Below, in pieces: positions 35,940 through 48,601 of a DNA stretch of 64,000 nt (positions are counted from its first letter, which is position 1; each line of letters starts with the position of its first letter). Below the pieces are notes generated by a model. The model was not told where the DNA came from and searched no databases. It saw only the letters and a program-made list of their open reading frames with translations. Both the position numbers and the translations under genes were made by a program. Source of the stretch: Adiantum capillus-veneris (taxonomy: Eukaryota > Streptophyta > Polypodiopsida > Polypodiales > Pteridaceae); contig CM043958.1 of the NCBI GenBank assembly GCA_014529385.2, positions 92,348,435 to 92,412,434 of the forward strand. Reading direction: 5' to 3'.

Positions 35940-37727
35940 TCAACCGATGCCCACTGGCTGGCTGTGATCGTGTGCATCCGGCTGTCTTGCTCCCGTGTAA
36001 GTCCATACACCACCAGACGTACCGCACACGTACTGCAAGTATGTACGCAATACCTGCATATCTCCCTCGTGCACTATGCCATCATCAGTCAACAAACGAC
36101 TGACAACCCCAACTGCAAATGCTCCCACTGCAGCTGCGATATCCGGTCTCAAGATCAACATCTCATACATGAGACCACCGAATGCCGATGCAATGCTAGC
36201 GGGCCCTGCTAGCTCTACGGAGCATGCATCAACATATATATCCCTGGCAATAGGCATCTCTGACTGACAAGGCGTGTCAGCCACATGCATCTCCAGACTA
36301 TCCGCAAAAGACGCATCAACCTGTCGTGCAACCTCAGAGCAAACCAGCTGCTCTAGGTGTCTGCTGGAAGACATATCCTGCACAACTATATCCCCATGCT
36401 CACTGTCGAGCATAGAAAGGAATGACTGCATAATCGCTGACATCTCAGCCTCCTCTGCAATCATCCACTGCAAACATGACCACTCAATCTGCTGTGACTC
36501 ACTAGAGCTCTCTTGCTCTAACTCCGTATGCATAGACTCTTGCACAACGTCCTCCTGTCGTGACTCACTAGAGCAAGACCGCTCTACCTGTCTATCCTGC
36601 ATAGAAGTATCTCGCACAACTGACTCTCTGCTTTGCTCAGTCACTAGCAAAGCATGCATGTCTGACTCTGTCACCTCTCTGTGTGACTGCTCAAGTTGTG
36701 CCCCAACTGTGTGCACAACGAGCTCACTACTCTGCACTCCATGCAAAGTATCTTGCAACCCACAAGCAAAAGAGACTCGCCTGCTCTCTCGCTGTCTACC
36801 TGGCTGCATGATCACAGAGACAACACCGTCTCTCGCGTGATCCACATGCAATGGGTAACCTGTACCACTCCTGGCACCTCTCGCAATCACTAGCGAACCC
36901 AAATGCATCACAAAATCTCGCTCTCGTAGCGAAATCTGACATCCACAATCTCTAAGCTGACCAATCGAGATCAAACTCACTGTCAAATCTGGTACATAGC
37001 GCACATGTCGTAACAAGTAAGATGCACCACTCGGTAATGACAGTCTCACATCTCCTGCACCTGCTATCGCATGCACCGATCCATCGGTCAAACGTACACT
37101 GCCAAGCATCCCGCTAGAATAGCTACAAAACCATGCACGATGCGACGTGACATGAAACATAGCATCTGCGTCTAGCAACCACTGCGAAGGGAGTGCACTA
37201 TCCACATGTATAGCATCTCGTGCATAGCTCGAGGTAAAAGTGACATCCCCGTCACTAGTATACTCCGACACTACATGTGCCTCAACTGTCAAAGCAACTG
37301 AGTCCATGGCATCACTACATACATCTCTGAGACTGCCATGTCTCCTACGATGTTGCATACGACGAAAACAGCGCCGTCTAACGTGTCCAGAATGACCACA
37401 ATACCAACATGTCACCTGTCGGCGTGCTCCTGAATGTACATGTCTCACACGAGTCCGTGATGACTCAGATCTATCATACATATCATGTAATCTGCGCCAA
37501 AGTGCTCTCGAAGTAGTCTCATACATAACAAGAGCATATACAGATTCCGCAAGGTGCAAAGAGAGTGTAGATAGTGCCATCTCCTCTAGCTCCTGCCACT
37601 GATCGTCAGACATGTTTGAAGGTCTACCTGCATCACCACTCAATGGTCGATGCAACCCTCGCTGTGTCAATGCATCAAGCATACACTCTCTCCATGCCGC
37701 AAAGTCTGACCCATCAAACACGCGCAT
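35940..37727 (-). CDS. Copia-derived fused gag / dead protease ORF with RNase H-side end, 595 aa
   Basis: Uninterrupted 595 codons. Residues 1-85 match the N-terminus of copia gag (F-D-G-S-D-F-A-A-W, L-W-R-R-L). A CCHC knuckle (C107, C110, H115, C120) follows after a shortened gag. Residues about 175-262 resemble copia protease (H-V-D-S-A-L-P-S-Q-W-L-L-D, then V-R-Y-V-P-D-L-T-V-S-L-I-S), but the active-site loop reads D-A-D-A, not D-S/T-G-A, so it is probably inactive. Residues about 300-510 are Ser/Glu/Gln-rich filler. Near 525-575 the text resumes as R-P-D-I-A-A-A-V-G-A and L-Q-Y-V-C-G-T, the end of the copia RT region. In-frame codons upstream to 37,770 after a TAG suggest the ancestral start was about 14 codons earlier. 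Confidence 0.8.
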   Translation of the reverse strand: MRVFDGSDFAAWRECMLDALTQRGLHRPLSGDAGRPSNMSDDQWQELEEMALSTLSLHLAESVYALVMYETTSRALWRRLHDMYDRSESSRTRVRHVHSGARRQVTCWYCGHSGHVRRRCFRRMQHRRRHGSLRDVCSDAMDSVALTVEAHVVSEYTSDGDVTFTSSYARDAIHVDSALPSQWLLDADAMFHVTSHRAWFCSYSSGMLGSVRLTDGSVHAIAGAGDVRLSLPSGASYLLRHVRYVPDLTVSLISIGQLRDCGCQISLRERDFVMHLGSLVIARGARSGTGYPLHVDHARDGVVSVIMQPGRQRESRRVSFACGLQDTLHGVQSSELVVHTVGAQLEQSHREVTESDMHALLVTEQSRESVVRDTSMQDRQVERSCSSESRQEDVVQESMHTELEQESSSESQQIEWSCLQWMIAEEAEMSAIMQSFLSMLDSEHGDIVVQDMSSSRHLEQLVCSEVARQVDASFADSLEMHVADTPCQSEMPIARDIYVDACSVELAGPASIASAFGGLMYEMLILRPDIAAAVGAFAVGVVSRLLTDDGIVHEGDMQVLRTYLQYVCGTSGGVWTYTGARQPDAHDHSQPVGIG

Positions 37728-39203
37728 CTATGAGAGGTCACAATCTGATCGATCACCTGTCTCTGCCATGAGCACAATGTAGCAAACTAGAAAGCAAAAC
37801 CACCTCACCAACAACACCTGGAAACTGTCTACCAATATGGCCAGAAACACAATGTAAAACCTGTGAGACACACTCCAAAATAGAGCTCCCGCAATGTCAA
37901 TACAAGCCTCGCCTGCTCTAGTATCACACTGCAATCTGTGAGCTAATCACCAAGCCCACACTGTGCGGTATCGATGCATACACACGCACAAATCTCCCAC
38001 CTGCAGAGAACACCGCACGCAAATGTTGAGTGCAACCCGCAATCTCTACCTAGATCGCATAAATGATGCGCATAAAACTCCTGGGAAAATTTCGCCAGAG
38101 TTTCGTCAGTAAAACGGCCACAAAACCAGTAACCAAACTGACTGCACGCTCAAAACCATGAGCAACCAAAGCGCGTCAAATCACACTTCAAATGCATGCA
38201 CCAATCTCCACATTTTGCATACATCATTGCAAACACCTGCAAATCTAGTACACAAATATCTGCTCTACCTGTGACTGCCAAAAAACATGCTCGAGGCATA
38301 CATTGCCGAGCTCAAAATGCAATCACATTAGTCTCCCTGAGCATCAAACCACATAAGGCATACATCGTATCCTCCCACCTGTGAGAAAACTTGCAGCAAA
38401 TATCACTCTCACATCTGAGAGCAAACCATGTGTGGAATCCTCGACACACAATAAACAACTGCTGCTGCAGAAAATTCAGCGTTCAGAATTTTAAAATTCT
38501 GATATGACGAGCGCGTCCGGAGCGTGCCAAAACCCCAAGGTAGACTCCTGGATCATATGTATCTGAGTCCGGGTGTGAAAGCTATGCCAAAAACAGTGTT
38601 TTTGGGACCCGAGAGTGCACAAATAAACTTGCTGCTGTACCTGCTGTAATTCAAAGCATAATTTCAGCAAATAGACATCACCATCGCGTCCGGAGCGTGC
38701 CAAAACCCTGACCTAGACTCCTGGATCATGTAGATCTGACTCTGTATGACGGAGCTACGCAAAAAACTGCGTTTTAGAGCCCGAAAATGGCAAAAACGAG
38801 CTGCACACAGTCTTGAACCTGCTCCTGCTCCACTCTGCGTGATGCAATGTCCTCTCAATGCAAGCTCCAACACAAGAGCTCTGCCACAACAGCATCCAAG
38901 CACTCGAATGTCAAGCTCTCCTCCGCCGAGCACTTCTCTAACGAGCTCCACTGAGCTCAAAAGCTCCTCTCACCAAGGAAGCCGCAACCGCCTCCTCGAC
39001 CAAGCTTGACCACACCAAGCTCCTAAGCTCCAAAGACAATGCTCCTCAAGCTAAAATCGCTCTCTATGAAACTCCGCGATCGAACTCCACCGTCGAGAGC
39101 GAGCGAGCTATCGCCTCGAAGCTCTCAAAGCCGTCGTGCTCTCCGCGGTCACCATAGCTGAAAGCTCACTTCTCTGTAGCACTCCATCTGTCGTGAAGCC
39201 AAA
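37728..39203 (-). other. Leader between 5' LTR and ORF of the copia element
   Basis: About 1.5 kb with no credible ORF. It contains a direct duplication of about 100 bp with period 173, each copy starting CGCGTCCGGAGCGTGCC (38,512 and 38,685). This may hold packaging signals; that is inference. Confidence 0.6.
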
Positions 39204-39216
39204 GCTCTGATACCAA
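39204..39216 (-). other. Primer-binding site, initiator tRNA-Met type
   Basis: On the minus strand, TTGGTATCAGAGC lies one base after the LTR end. TGGTATCAGAGC is the standard plant copia primer site. Confidence 0.92.
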
Positions 39217-39217
39217 T

Positions 39218-39406
39218 TGAAGGGGATCGGGGAGCACCACAGACGGAGAGTGAAAGAGAGAGAAGGAGACACACACGATGTGGGTGGGGAGACTCAAAGA
39301 GTGAGCAGCCCCCTATACACTTATGCTATGTATAAGGTATACAAGTCAGTGGGCGCCCAGACTCTGGGCGGCCGGGCAAGGCACAGACGCCTATACCCCA
39401 ACAACA
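39218..39406 (-). repeat. 5' LTR of the copia element
   Basis: On the minus strand it runs from TGTTGTTGGGG to CCCCTTCA. Identical to the other LTR as far as I can read. Confidence 0.93.
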
Positions 39407-39411
39407 GTCAG

Positions 39412-41452
39412 TAGTACAAAAACTTAAAAATCCAGAAGCAACCGACTGCATTTCCATGATTTTAGACCCTATACATCTTATATTTGATCCCAAAAATCAG
39501 TGCAATAAAACTGAATGGTTTTAGGAATCCCAAAAAAAGTTTATAAGCTACCAATGTTAGAGTTTAATCAATCCTATTCAAATACCCAACACTAGCCAGG
39601 TTCTAGAATAGCTGTCACTATAGTAGGCACAACATGAGAAAAGGTTTGTTAGTAAGCAGGTAAAACATTCACATTATAGCCCCTAAGGGAGTAAATGCTC
39701 CAGAAAACCAAATTAAACCTATCATAGGGTAGAATATGTCAAAGCTCAAAGGAAGGATATATTTAGCTTCAAAAGTGGAAAATTTTGCATAAAGCATTCC
39801 CATATAGAAAGCTTCCTAGCTGCCTACATGCGAGGCCTATCAAAATCAAAGATTGGCCATAATAAATTAAAAAATTATAAAAATCAACCCAATTTATCAA
39901 CAACCTTGTCTAATGTAAAGTTTTTTATGAAAGAGAAGCTTAAGCCAGGAGTACACATTAATGATGCCTAAAGTAGTACAAATTTCTAAAATTTCAACAA
40001 AAAAGGATCATTGAGAAGGAGCACAAATTGCTCAATCAATCCCAATGGTTTCATCTACCATAAGAAATGTTAGAACAGGAAAAACTTGGCTCAACATAGC
40101 CACCAAATGAACGGCAGACAACGGAGGTTGACAACAATATTATTTGGATAGAATTGCAGATTTGAAAAAATCAGCAAAGATATTCCAATGCCACATTTCT
40201 CAAACCCTTGATGCATCAGCATCGCAACACGGAAGCAACCAAGAAAAAGAGATAGGTTAAGGGTTTTTTTTAAAATCATCAGCAGCTTGGCACCAGCTAG
40301 AGACGTAGTGTTTTGTTCAACTAGCTCCATAGTGTAAAGCTTTAGGAAGGGAGACCCAGCAACCCCATGCAAAATAGCTTGCAATGAACAAGTGTAATCA
40401 GCAAACCACACACTCAACGTACTTTCCCAGACACACACAACGGAGACCAAAGCTAAGTGAGGGGAAGATCTTCCCTCACCTTTGTTTGAATAATTGAAGG
40501 TAGATGATAGTCCATTTGGATCGACCAGAGATTCCCCCAATCTCCGCTTACAAGATCATCCCAAAGTCCAAGTATGCAGCTACTATGTTATGTTGTTAGG
40601 AGTTAATGGCGAAGGTGCAAGGAGGAAAGAGAAGGAAGAACCGAAGAGAACCATAATATGCAGTAGGCAGGGTGAGAGTCTGCAAGAGAGGCCATCACGC
40701 TCGGGAGGAGTGAAACGCATTAATGCTACGTACCTAAATACACCAGGGTTCATCATCCCTTTAAAAAGAAGTTCAAGGGTATGTTTCTACGAGAGAAACA
40801 AAACCTCCCCTCCAAAGTGAGTATAGGGGTACGTTTCCATGTGTGCAAACTATCTTTAGCAATATAATCAAGATATTGCTCAGTTTTCTTCAACAAGATC
40901 CAGATGGTATATAATCATCTCAAGGGGTTACCCTAGGGATAGGAGAGGGGTAACACCTCAAGGCACCCAAAGAAAATATGGAGGAAAAAATCATGGGGGT
41001 TCCACTTCAAAATATGTAAGTGTATCACGTGAGTTCACACGAAGGGGTATTTTATATACCAAAGAGTTATAGAATAACATGTACAAGAGGGGTTTAAAAA
41101 TGAAAAATTGAAAAAAAGTTACACATTTATGAAGGAAGAGGGATCTTTTAATTCATGATGAAGTGTGTGTATAGAGGGGTTTTAAAAAATACCTCTTGAG
41201 CGCACATGCTATAGGTCTTTTTGAAAGGTGGACCCCCTGAGGAAAAAATAGACCAAAGAGAATTACTTAAGCAAGGATATTTTAGGAAGGGGTTCAGCCC
41301 CATGGAGAGCTACATATTATAAGTATCAAGTGGAGTGCCCTTTAATGGATCAGATCAAGTCATAATTAGCACTGTAATTTAAAAGTTTGAGAAGTTTGAG
41401 ACATGAGCTTCCAAGTATAGGGTAGGCCACTATTAAGCCACATATGAAAGTG

Positions 41453-41491
<39 letters not shown>

Positions 41492-42080
41492 CCATGTGTG
41501 GTATTGACTATGCCAATCCACCATCAGTGGCCATCAGCCCCATTGACCATAGTACTAATGGCATGTACATATGGCCTAGTATCGTAGGGAATATTCTAAG
41601 ATTATTCCTTCAAAATTTTCCTCAAGGGGATGCTTGATTAGCTATGTACCATCCATGCTTAAAAATAAGTAATGACCTCATCAACATATAAGCTAGAATC
41701 CACCAAATATAGTGCACTATTGGGTTCTCCTCATATGGGAGCCTTACAAACTGTGCAACATCCATGATGGTGGACAAAATTGATAGGTGGACATTGTAGG
41801 TGTACATACACTTTTGTGTCTAAGCACTTAATTAACATCATTGTTCAGACACTGTCACATTGTTGAATCAAGATGGAGATCAAATAAGAAATGAAAATGA
41901 TGAGAAATCCTCTCTTCTTGACATATTGAGGTATGAGACATACACAAATAACTATTGGCAATTGTAGTAAGCAAACTATTTCCATTAATCTTATCTTATA
42001 AATTGTGTATTTACATTGAGTTGTCAACAAATTGAGAGGAGGGTATTGATCATTTCTCCCTATTACAAAGGGCCCCCTCT
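39412..42080. other. Unassigned intergenic sequence downstream of the diterpene cyclase gene
   Basis: AT-rich, with short ORFs on both strands that match nothing I recognise (the longest is minus 40,091-40,540, 149 codons). A (GT)n tract lies at 41,457-41,488. The segment at about 41,010-41,240 contains, in inverted orientation, part of the repeat also seen at 49,345-49,515 and 51,235-51,395. Confidence 0.4.
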
Positions 42081-45000
42081 CTACAAAACACTATCTAAAC
42101 TATTATCCATTCCTTGAGGCATTGGTGAAAAGAGTGTCAAATTAGCATAGTGAGGTATTTGGCATGTTGACATGGTGCCCTTGCATTTGCTATGAAGGAA
42201 ATTTATAATTTTAGCCATATAAAAGTGTACTTGTTTGCATGGTCTTGGAAGCTTTGTTGATTGCAAATATTCTTTCACAACCAGTCTCATGGTTTGATCA
42301 CTTAAGTGATGGAAATGTTGAATAGCCTCCACTTCGCTGTCTTGTGAATTCTCATTTAGGTAGAGTGCCACACAGGACAATTTCCCTTCATCTACTCCAC
42401 TCTGCAAAAAGAGACCGCATTCAAGCTATGAAATATAACGAATATACCATCAAGGACTAATAGAAGAATATGTTACGATTGTTTTACATAGAAACTTCGG
42501 ATGTCGCTCTTGATTCTCCCAATTGTGCTGACCATATCCATGAGACGATGGAACGAATCATGTTCACATTCCTGCTCACCTATTGTCTCTCCTACAAATA
42601 ATATTGTGGAAGCAACAATGGGTTCTAATGCCAATGAGACTTTAGCATTTTGCATATATTTGTCAAGTGTGGGAGAATGGTCATCCACCAAGTTCCATTC
42701 TATCTCTCTTAGTAAAGACTCCACATATCGTGCCCACTTAAGCACCGAAAAATGCAACAATTAGTGATTGCAACATACTCAATCTTACAATAGACACCAT
42801 TATAAACTCCATGTAATTAGACTACTTACAATGTTTCTCAAGTAAGGACTTACGTCTCTCCCTTGAGCTACAAAGGCCTCTTGGGTTATGTTGTTTACTG
42901 TGTTGTATAGAGTTGAAAACATAATTCTCATATCTTTGGAGAATCCTTTAGCCAGTTTTGGATCCCACCTACAAAATACAACGTATTTAGCACAAATTTC
43001 ATGGATAGCTAAAGCTATTGTTTTTTTATATATAAAAAGACAAGTGTATTACCTTCTTATGGCAACCAAAACTTCACTTAATTCTTCCGAAGAGCCTTTT
43101 GAGTGAAAAAGACCCTTTAAAGCGGCTGTTAGAATACTGCACATTGCCCAAACTATTCGTGCAACTGAATATTCTGGCTCAAAAAGGGTTGCCGATATTG
43201 CAAAGAAGCTTTCAACAGGATTTTGCTCTGTAAACCTAGATTGTGAAAATTGTGATTGATCATACCATCTGCAAGAAGGACAAGATCTTGATTTCATTCC
43301 TAGATAGGAAAAAACCAATTGAATGTTTTGTCAAGACAAGGGACATGAGACAATAGGGCCAGGGGGATATGGACCGTAGGGCAAGGCCATACCAAGTGGA
43401 TGGCTTGCATACTAGGAGAGAGAGGTCATGAGACAATAGGGCCATGTAGGTATAGAGTCTAGGGAAAGGCACTTCCAAGTGGTGGGCAAGGACTTGCCCC
43501 AAGGTCCATATCCACAAGGTGGCCCTTCTATTTCATGACCCTTGTCTTGGCATGTGTATTAGTATTTTTCATATCCACAATATTACTAAGAGAAAAATAA
43601 GCTCTATGCAAAAATTACAAAGCTTGCCTTAGTAATTGTCCAAGCTCCCTTTGGTGGAAAGACTGACAGAAGTTGTAGTCGGCAATGGCTAAGTCTAAGA
43701 AGACTTTGTTATTGACCAAAAGCATCCTATGCAAAAAATGGAATGATTGTGTTATTAAGAAACTTATAACTGATTGGCAATTGAAGATTTTTTTTTTGAT
43801 GCTTATCAATAGGCATGGCATGCTTACTTGTAGAGGGTTTTTCCAATCCAAATGTCATTCACTCCATAGTGATCAATATAGTTTCTTGCCTCGACTCGTG
43901 GTAGACTTTCATACCATGGGTTGTTTAGTGTGTATTCTACCTGATATATTGACAACCAATAAAATTACGTGCATGAACAATCCATCTGCAATTTTTAAAA
44001 CTCTACATATAAGCAAAAGGAAAAGAAAGAAAATGTTTTTTATAAATTTTAAACTTTTTAATACAAAAAACACATTTAAAAAATTAAATTTCTTATTTCA
44101 AGAAGCTCTAAAAAAAAGTGTGCTTATTTCTGTGAGTGTGAGTGTGAGTGTGTGTCTTTTACTAAGTCAAAAAAAAAACCAACAAAAATCAATGCAGCCT
44201 TTGGAAATAGCTTCTAAAATCAAGACCCCACCTCTCAAAAAGGACACGGTTTCTTTTGGTCTACAATACTGTTTCTTTTGGTCTACAATACTTTTAAGAT
44301 CCACTTTAGGCACAAATACCCATCAATAGGAGATGAACTACCTTTCATCCCTCTTCCCTTTGGCTTGTTTTAACAAGCCACAATAGGAGTCGAACAACCT
44401 TTCATCCTTCTCCCCTACAAGCCAAAATAGGATTTTTTTGGGGCAAAACTCACTAATGTGAATATATTATATTAGTAGTCCAAAAGAATTACAAATACTA
44501 GTCATCCTCATGGTGAGCCATGAAATCTTCTAGTAGACACTAGTATATCGGCTTAAAGGGGGCCCACCCCACGGCACTGGTGAAAAGCCAGAGACATATC
44601 CTTACCCACGCAATTCCGTCAATGCTGCAGTCACCACCGTGTCCTACTCTTCACAATTTCTCCTTTTGCCAAGGGCAATAATTTCTACCTTAATCTCCAT
44701 AAACCTTGCTATTTCAATACGGTTTCGAAGAAGTCGATCGTTCCTGACCTTCTAGACGTGTTTAAAGTAACATAACATGACGATTTGAGTATTGATGAGG
44801 AGTGGTTGGTTCGTCATCGCCTTCCCCCCCAGAAAAAGATCGTTCTTGTAGAACCCAATCTTTCATGTCGTTTGAATCCACTTGCAAATCTTCCTTGCCG
44901 GGCCACAAATCCCCGGACAGTCCTTGAACAAGTGAGGGAGGTTATCACTTGGAGATTTGCATTGTGGGAATTTATCTGGCCCAATAAATTCTAGCTAAGA

Positions 45001-46762
45001 CCTTCACCCCAGTCGGCAAGGCCCCCCAGATCACATTCCAAATAAAGACCTTCATCCTAAGCGGTCAACTTAAGCACCAGATGTTCTCAACTATTGACAC
45101 CCATCTTGCCTCTAGCCGTTGCTTGCCCCATTGTTTTTTGAGGGGGTAGAACCAATCCGGAGAAGCCATGAGGGTGTTGTATACCGCCCCGGTGTGCGGT
45201 TTAAGAAAATGTCTATCAATAGGCCACCGCCAAGCTTTTCAATCAAACCTAGATTCGAAAGACGATAGGTAGCAGTTGTTCAGCCATTCTAACATTTTAT
45301 TTACTAGCAATCTCTCCATCCCATTGAGCATGAAATTAGAGGCTCTTTGGTCCGATCCTTTCCACTCGTTGCTATTGAAGTCCCAAAATTGGCCCAGTCG
45401 GAGAAGTCCTTTGTTGTTCATCTTTTTGGCCACCTCCCTCAAGGCAGGGTTAAGCAATACGGGTTCTCACCTTAGATAGCCAAGGAACCAATGAGACATC
45501 GAGTTGTGGAAGTATCTAGTTACCTCTTCCCATTCCAAGGCCTCCATCGCTTTGTTGCACTTTCGAGCCAGCTTGCCAGTTAAACCCCCAAGCTTCAGGT
45601 TAGACCACTGGGGGGCAAGTAACTTGTCATGTAGATCTAGCCCTTTCCATTTGCCACCTTGCGAGTACTGGCATTGTCCATCATGGCCTTAGTCATCACC
45701 GTCCAGGCTTGATCTTGCTTTGTGATTGCAGCCACAAACTTGGCATACTGGGCCTCTACGTGAGTACTAGGGTTAAGAATTTCGAGACCCCCTTGCCCCA
45801 CCGGCCTTGCTATGGCCTCCCAGCTTGCCCATTTCCAAGGCATTGAGCCTTTATTGTTGTTTTTCCATAGGAATATCTTCACTGGTTTAAGGAACTCCTT
45901 CCAGTTGCATTTGGCTATCTTGAGTAGCGGGCCGTTGAATGATAAGTATGAAATCATATACGAGTTGATCACTTTCAATTTGCTCTCAAAAGGGAGGAGT
46001 ACATACTCCCACCTTTGTAGCTTGCTACTTATCTTCTCCAACACCCATGAGAATCTTTGCTTGTGGGGATATAAACCCCCAGAGGGGCTCCTAGGTGTCT
46101 AAACATCGTCCCTTTGGACACAATCTCCCCATACCACATTGCCGGATCGACCGAGTCATCTTCTGAGAGGGAGATCAATCTTGATTTTAACAAGCCAAAG
46201 CAGGTGACCAAAAGTATAGGCATGCTATGAGAAAACTCTTTCATTACATGCTATTACTCACTTACACTGGCTCCTTTTCACAAACCCATTAATTATCACA
46301 AATATTCCGTTGCGTTGACTTCAAAAGAAACAAAAGAAGCTGCTATATTTGGCCATTGCACTCGGTGCTCTACTCCACCTACAGTCTCTGCCTTGCTCTA
46401 CCTACACTCTTTGCCTTGCACCCTCTAGTTCAAGATGGCATAGGCTCGCGAGCGCGCCCCCCCCCCCCCCCCCCCCCCCCCCAAAATTTAAAAAAGAAAA
46501 AATTTATAAAAAGTCTTGCTTGTGACCTGCTCCATTCCTGCTTGCAAGGGGACGGTGGAGAGAGAGAAAGCCTCGCTATGCTCCTCAGACATTGTACCAT
46601 GTCCACGTCAGATAGGTCCTCATGGCTTCTACCCTGCCCACAACTTCCTCACTGCCTTCAAGCTACGAGCTCCCTCTCGCCCCAGAAGCTCCCCACATCT
46701 TCCATTGTATACAACGTTGTTTCAAGGCCTAGCGATTGCACCTCTGCCAACAATGTCCTACA

Positions 46763-46826
<64 letters not shown>

Positions 46827-47955
46827 TTTCTCTTATTAAATTCCCAACCCAGTATCTTCCTAGATTCTACAAAACCAAATTGATTAGTTTTCCTCCACCC
46901 CCTTTCCCCCCAAAACGTCCCTCTTCTCCCCCAAAACAAAGTCCACCTATGGGAAACAAGAATACTTGCCTCTTTTCCTCTTAAATTCCCAAGCAAGGAT
47001 CATTTTGTTCCCCAAAAGTAGTAGGCACATACATTACTAGATACCCTAATAAAACAACAAGAAAGTTACCCTAATAAAATGTGTGCACGTGCTCTAGCCA
47101 AAAGAAAAAAGAGGATCACAAATAGTTAGTGACAGCATACATGCTATGGCAAAAGTCTTTAACTACATAAACATTCTTAGATACCCTAATAAGCTCAGTT
47201 ACCAAGTCGTACTTTTCAAAGAAATTTCTCTACATTGAGGTTGGCTTTTTGCCAGATTTTACCAGGTGTATGTATATTACCTTTTTTGGGGTAGTTTGGC
47301 TTTTTTTAAAAAGGAGTGAAATTATAAGTTCCCATTAAAAAGTACACTGAAATGCCTAGAAAAACCTGAAAATCTTGGAAATTTGAAAGGCAAGTGTGCC
47401 CGTGAAAAATCAACATGGGGAGGGGGTTGGTTATGGCTCTACTTAATCTTAAAAGATATGCACCTCGCCTCTTAAACCATTAGAGATAATCCACTTGTCT
47501 TGAATCTTGTTTTGCTTGTGCCTGTGGAAGAGAAATGCTTTTGTGAAGGAATGAGCCTCTTCAAGGATAGTTTCGTTCTGGAACATGGTTTGAGAGGCTC
47601 GATATAGGTTATGCATTCCGGTCACAGCTTGGCTTGTTTGGCCCTCAAAGCAAAAAAACTCCTCTCCTTTTTTGAAGCAATTAAAAACATCTGCAACAAA
47701 ACAAGAAAAGCACTGAATTCAAAGTACAACCAATTCAGAGCCTCTATTGGATGCCCTGACTTGGATTGTGAGCAGGGCTTGTCTTGTAAATTTTTTGATA
47801 TGATTAATATAACCTCACGCACGATTGTGAGGTTTGCAAAAAAAAAAAACCCGGCCTGCAACAAAACATAGATAGTTTTGAAGATGCTCAATATGAGGCT
47901 TGAGGTGATAAATCAAGTTGTGTGTGTGTGTGTGTGTGCGCGCGCGCCCGCACAT

Positions 47956-47986
<31 letters not shown>

Positions 47987-48058
47987 CCCGCACATGCACA
48001 TGCTTTAACTCATTATCTCATGAAATATAGGTAGTGACATTTTATTCAGCTATGCCCT

Positions 48059-48099
<41 letters not shown>

Positions 48100-48557
48100 C
48101 CTGGGGAGACAGGATAACCATGGAGACGTAATAAACGAAAGGCCATTGCAGTGTCATCAACGTCACTCACTTGTGACTCACTTGCCCATCCTATGCCCTC
48201 CTCTCTCCAATGCCTGATGTCAATGTCATGATGAGTAAACATCTCACGCTATCCTACATAAATATGGATATGTACAAGCATTCTTATGTGAAATCTAACA
48301 TGGAAGACATGCACTTATATCTGTAAGTACTTATGTGTGAATTCATATTATATACATGGATACTATGGTATGTTATACCTAAATACACATGCACGCATGC
48401 ACACATGCATGTAACTATCTTTTTGTTGTTGTCTGTGCGCGCGCGCGCGTGTGTGTGATTAAAAAGGTGTGTGCCTAGTTATTTACAAATTTATGTATAT
48501 ATGTAAAAACACGTAAGGAAGTATCGATATATGTACATACACACATTCATGCATATA

Positions 48558-48601
<44 letters not shown>

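Larger units (their letters stand above)
35675..39406 (-). mobile_element. Non-autonomous Ty1/copia retrotransposon, recent insertion
   Basis: Two 189-bp LTRs (35,675-35,863 and 39,218-39,406) that read identically except at the outermost base, flanked by the 5-bp target duplication GTCAG (35,670-35,674 and 39,407-39,411). The primer-binding site next to the right LTR shows that transcription runs on the minus strand. A 1.8-kb ORF keeps gag, zinc knuckle and protease remnants and the extreme end of the RT/RNase H region; integrase and most of RT are missing. Identical LTRs indicate very recent movement, necessarily with proteins supplied in trans. Confidence 0.93.

Noticed and set aside
35964-36893. 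Plus-strand ORFs opposite the copia ORF
   Set aside because: Shadow of the minus-strand 595-codon ORF, which has the recognisable gag, zinc knuckle and protease motifs.
40091-40540. 149-codon minus-strand ORF downstream of the cyclase
   Set aside because: No recognisable motif; considered a pentatricopeptide-type repeat but the pattern does not hold.
42888-43106. Plus-strand ORFs opposite the cyclase exons (42,501-42,764, 42,888-43,106, 43,685-44,329)
   Set aside because: Antisense shadows or intronic text; the minus-strand exons explain the conserved sequence.
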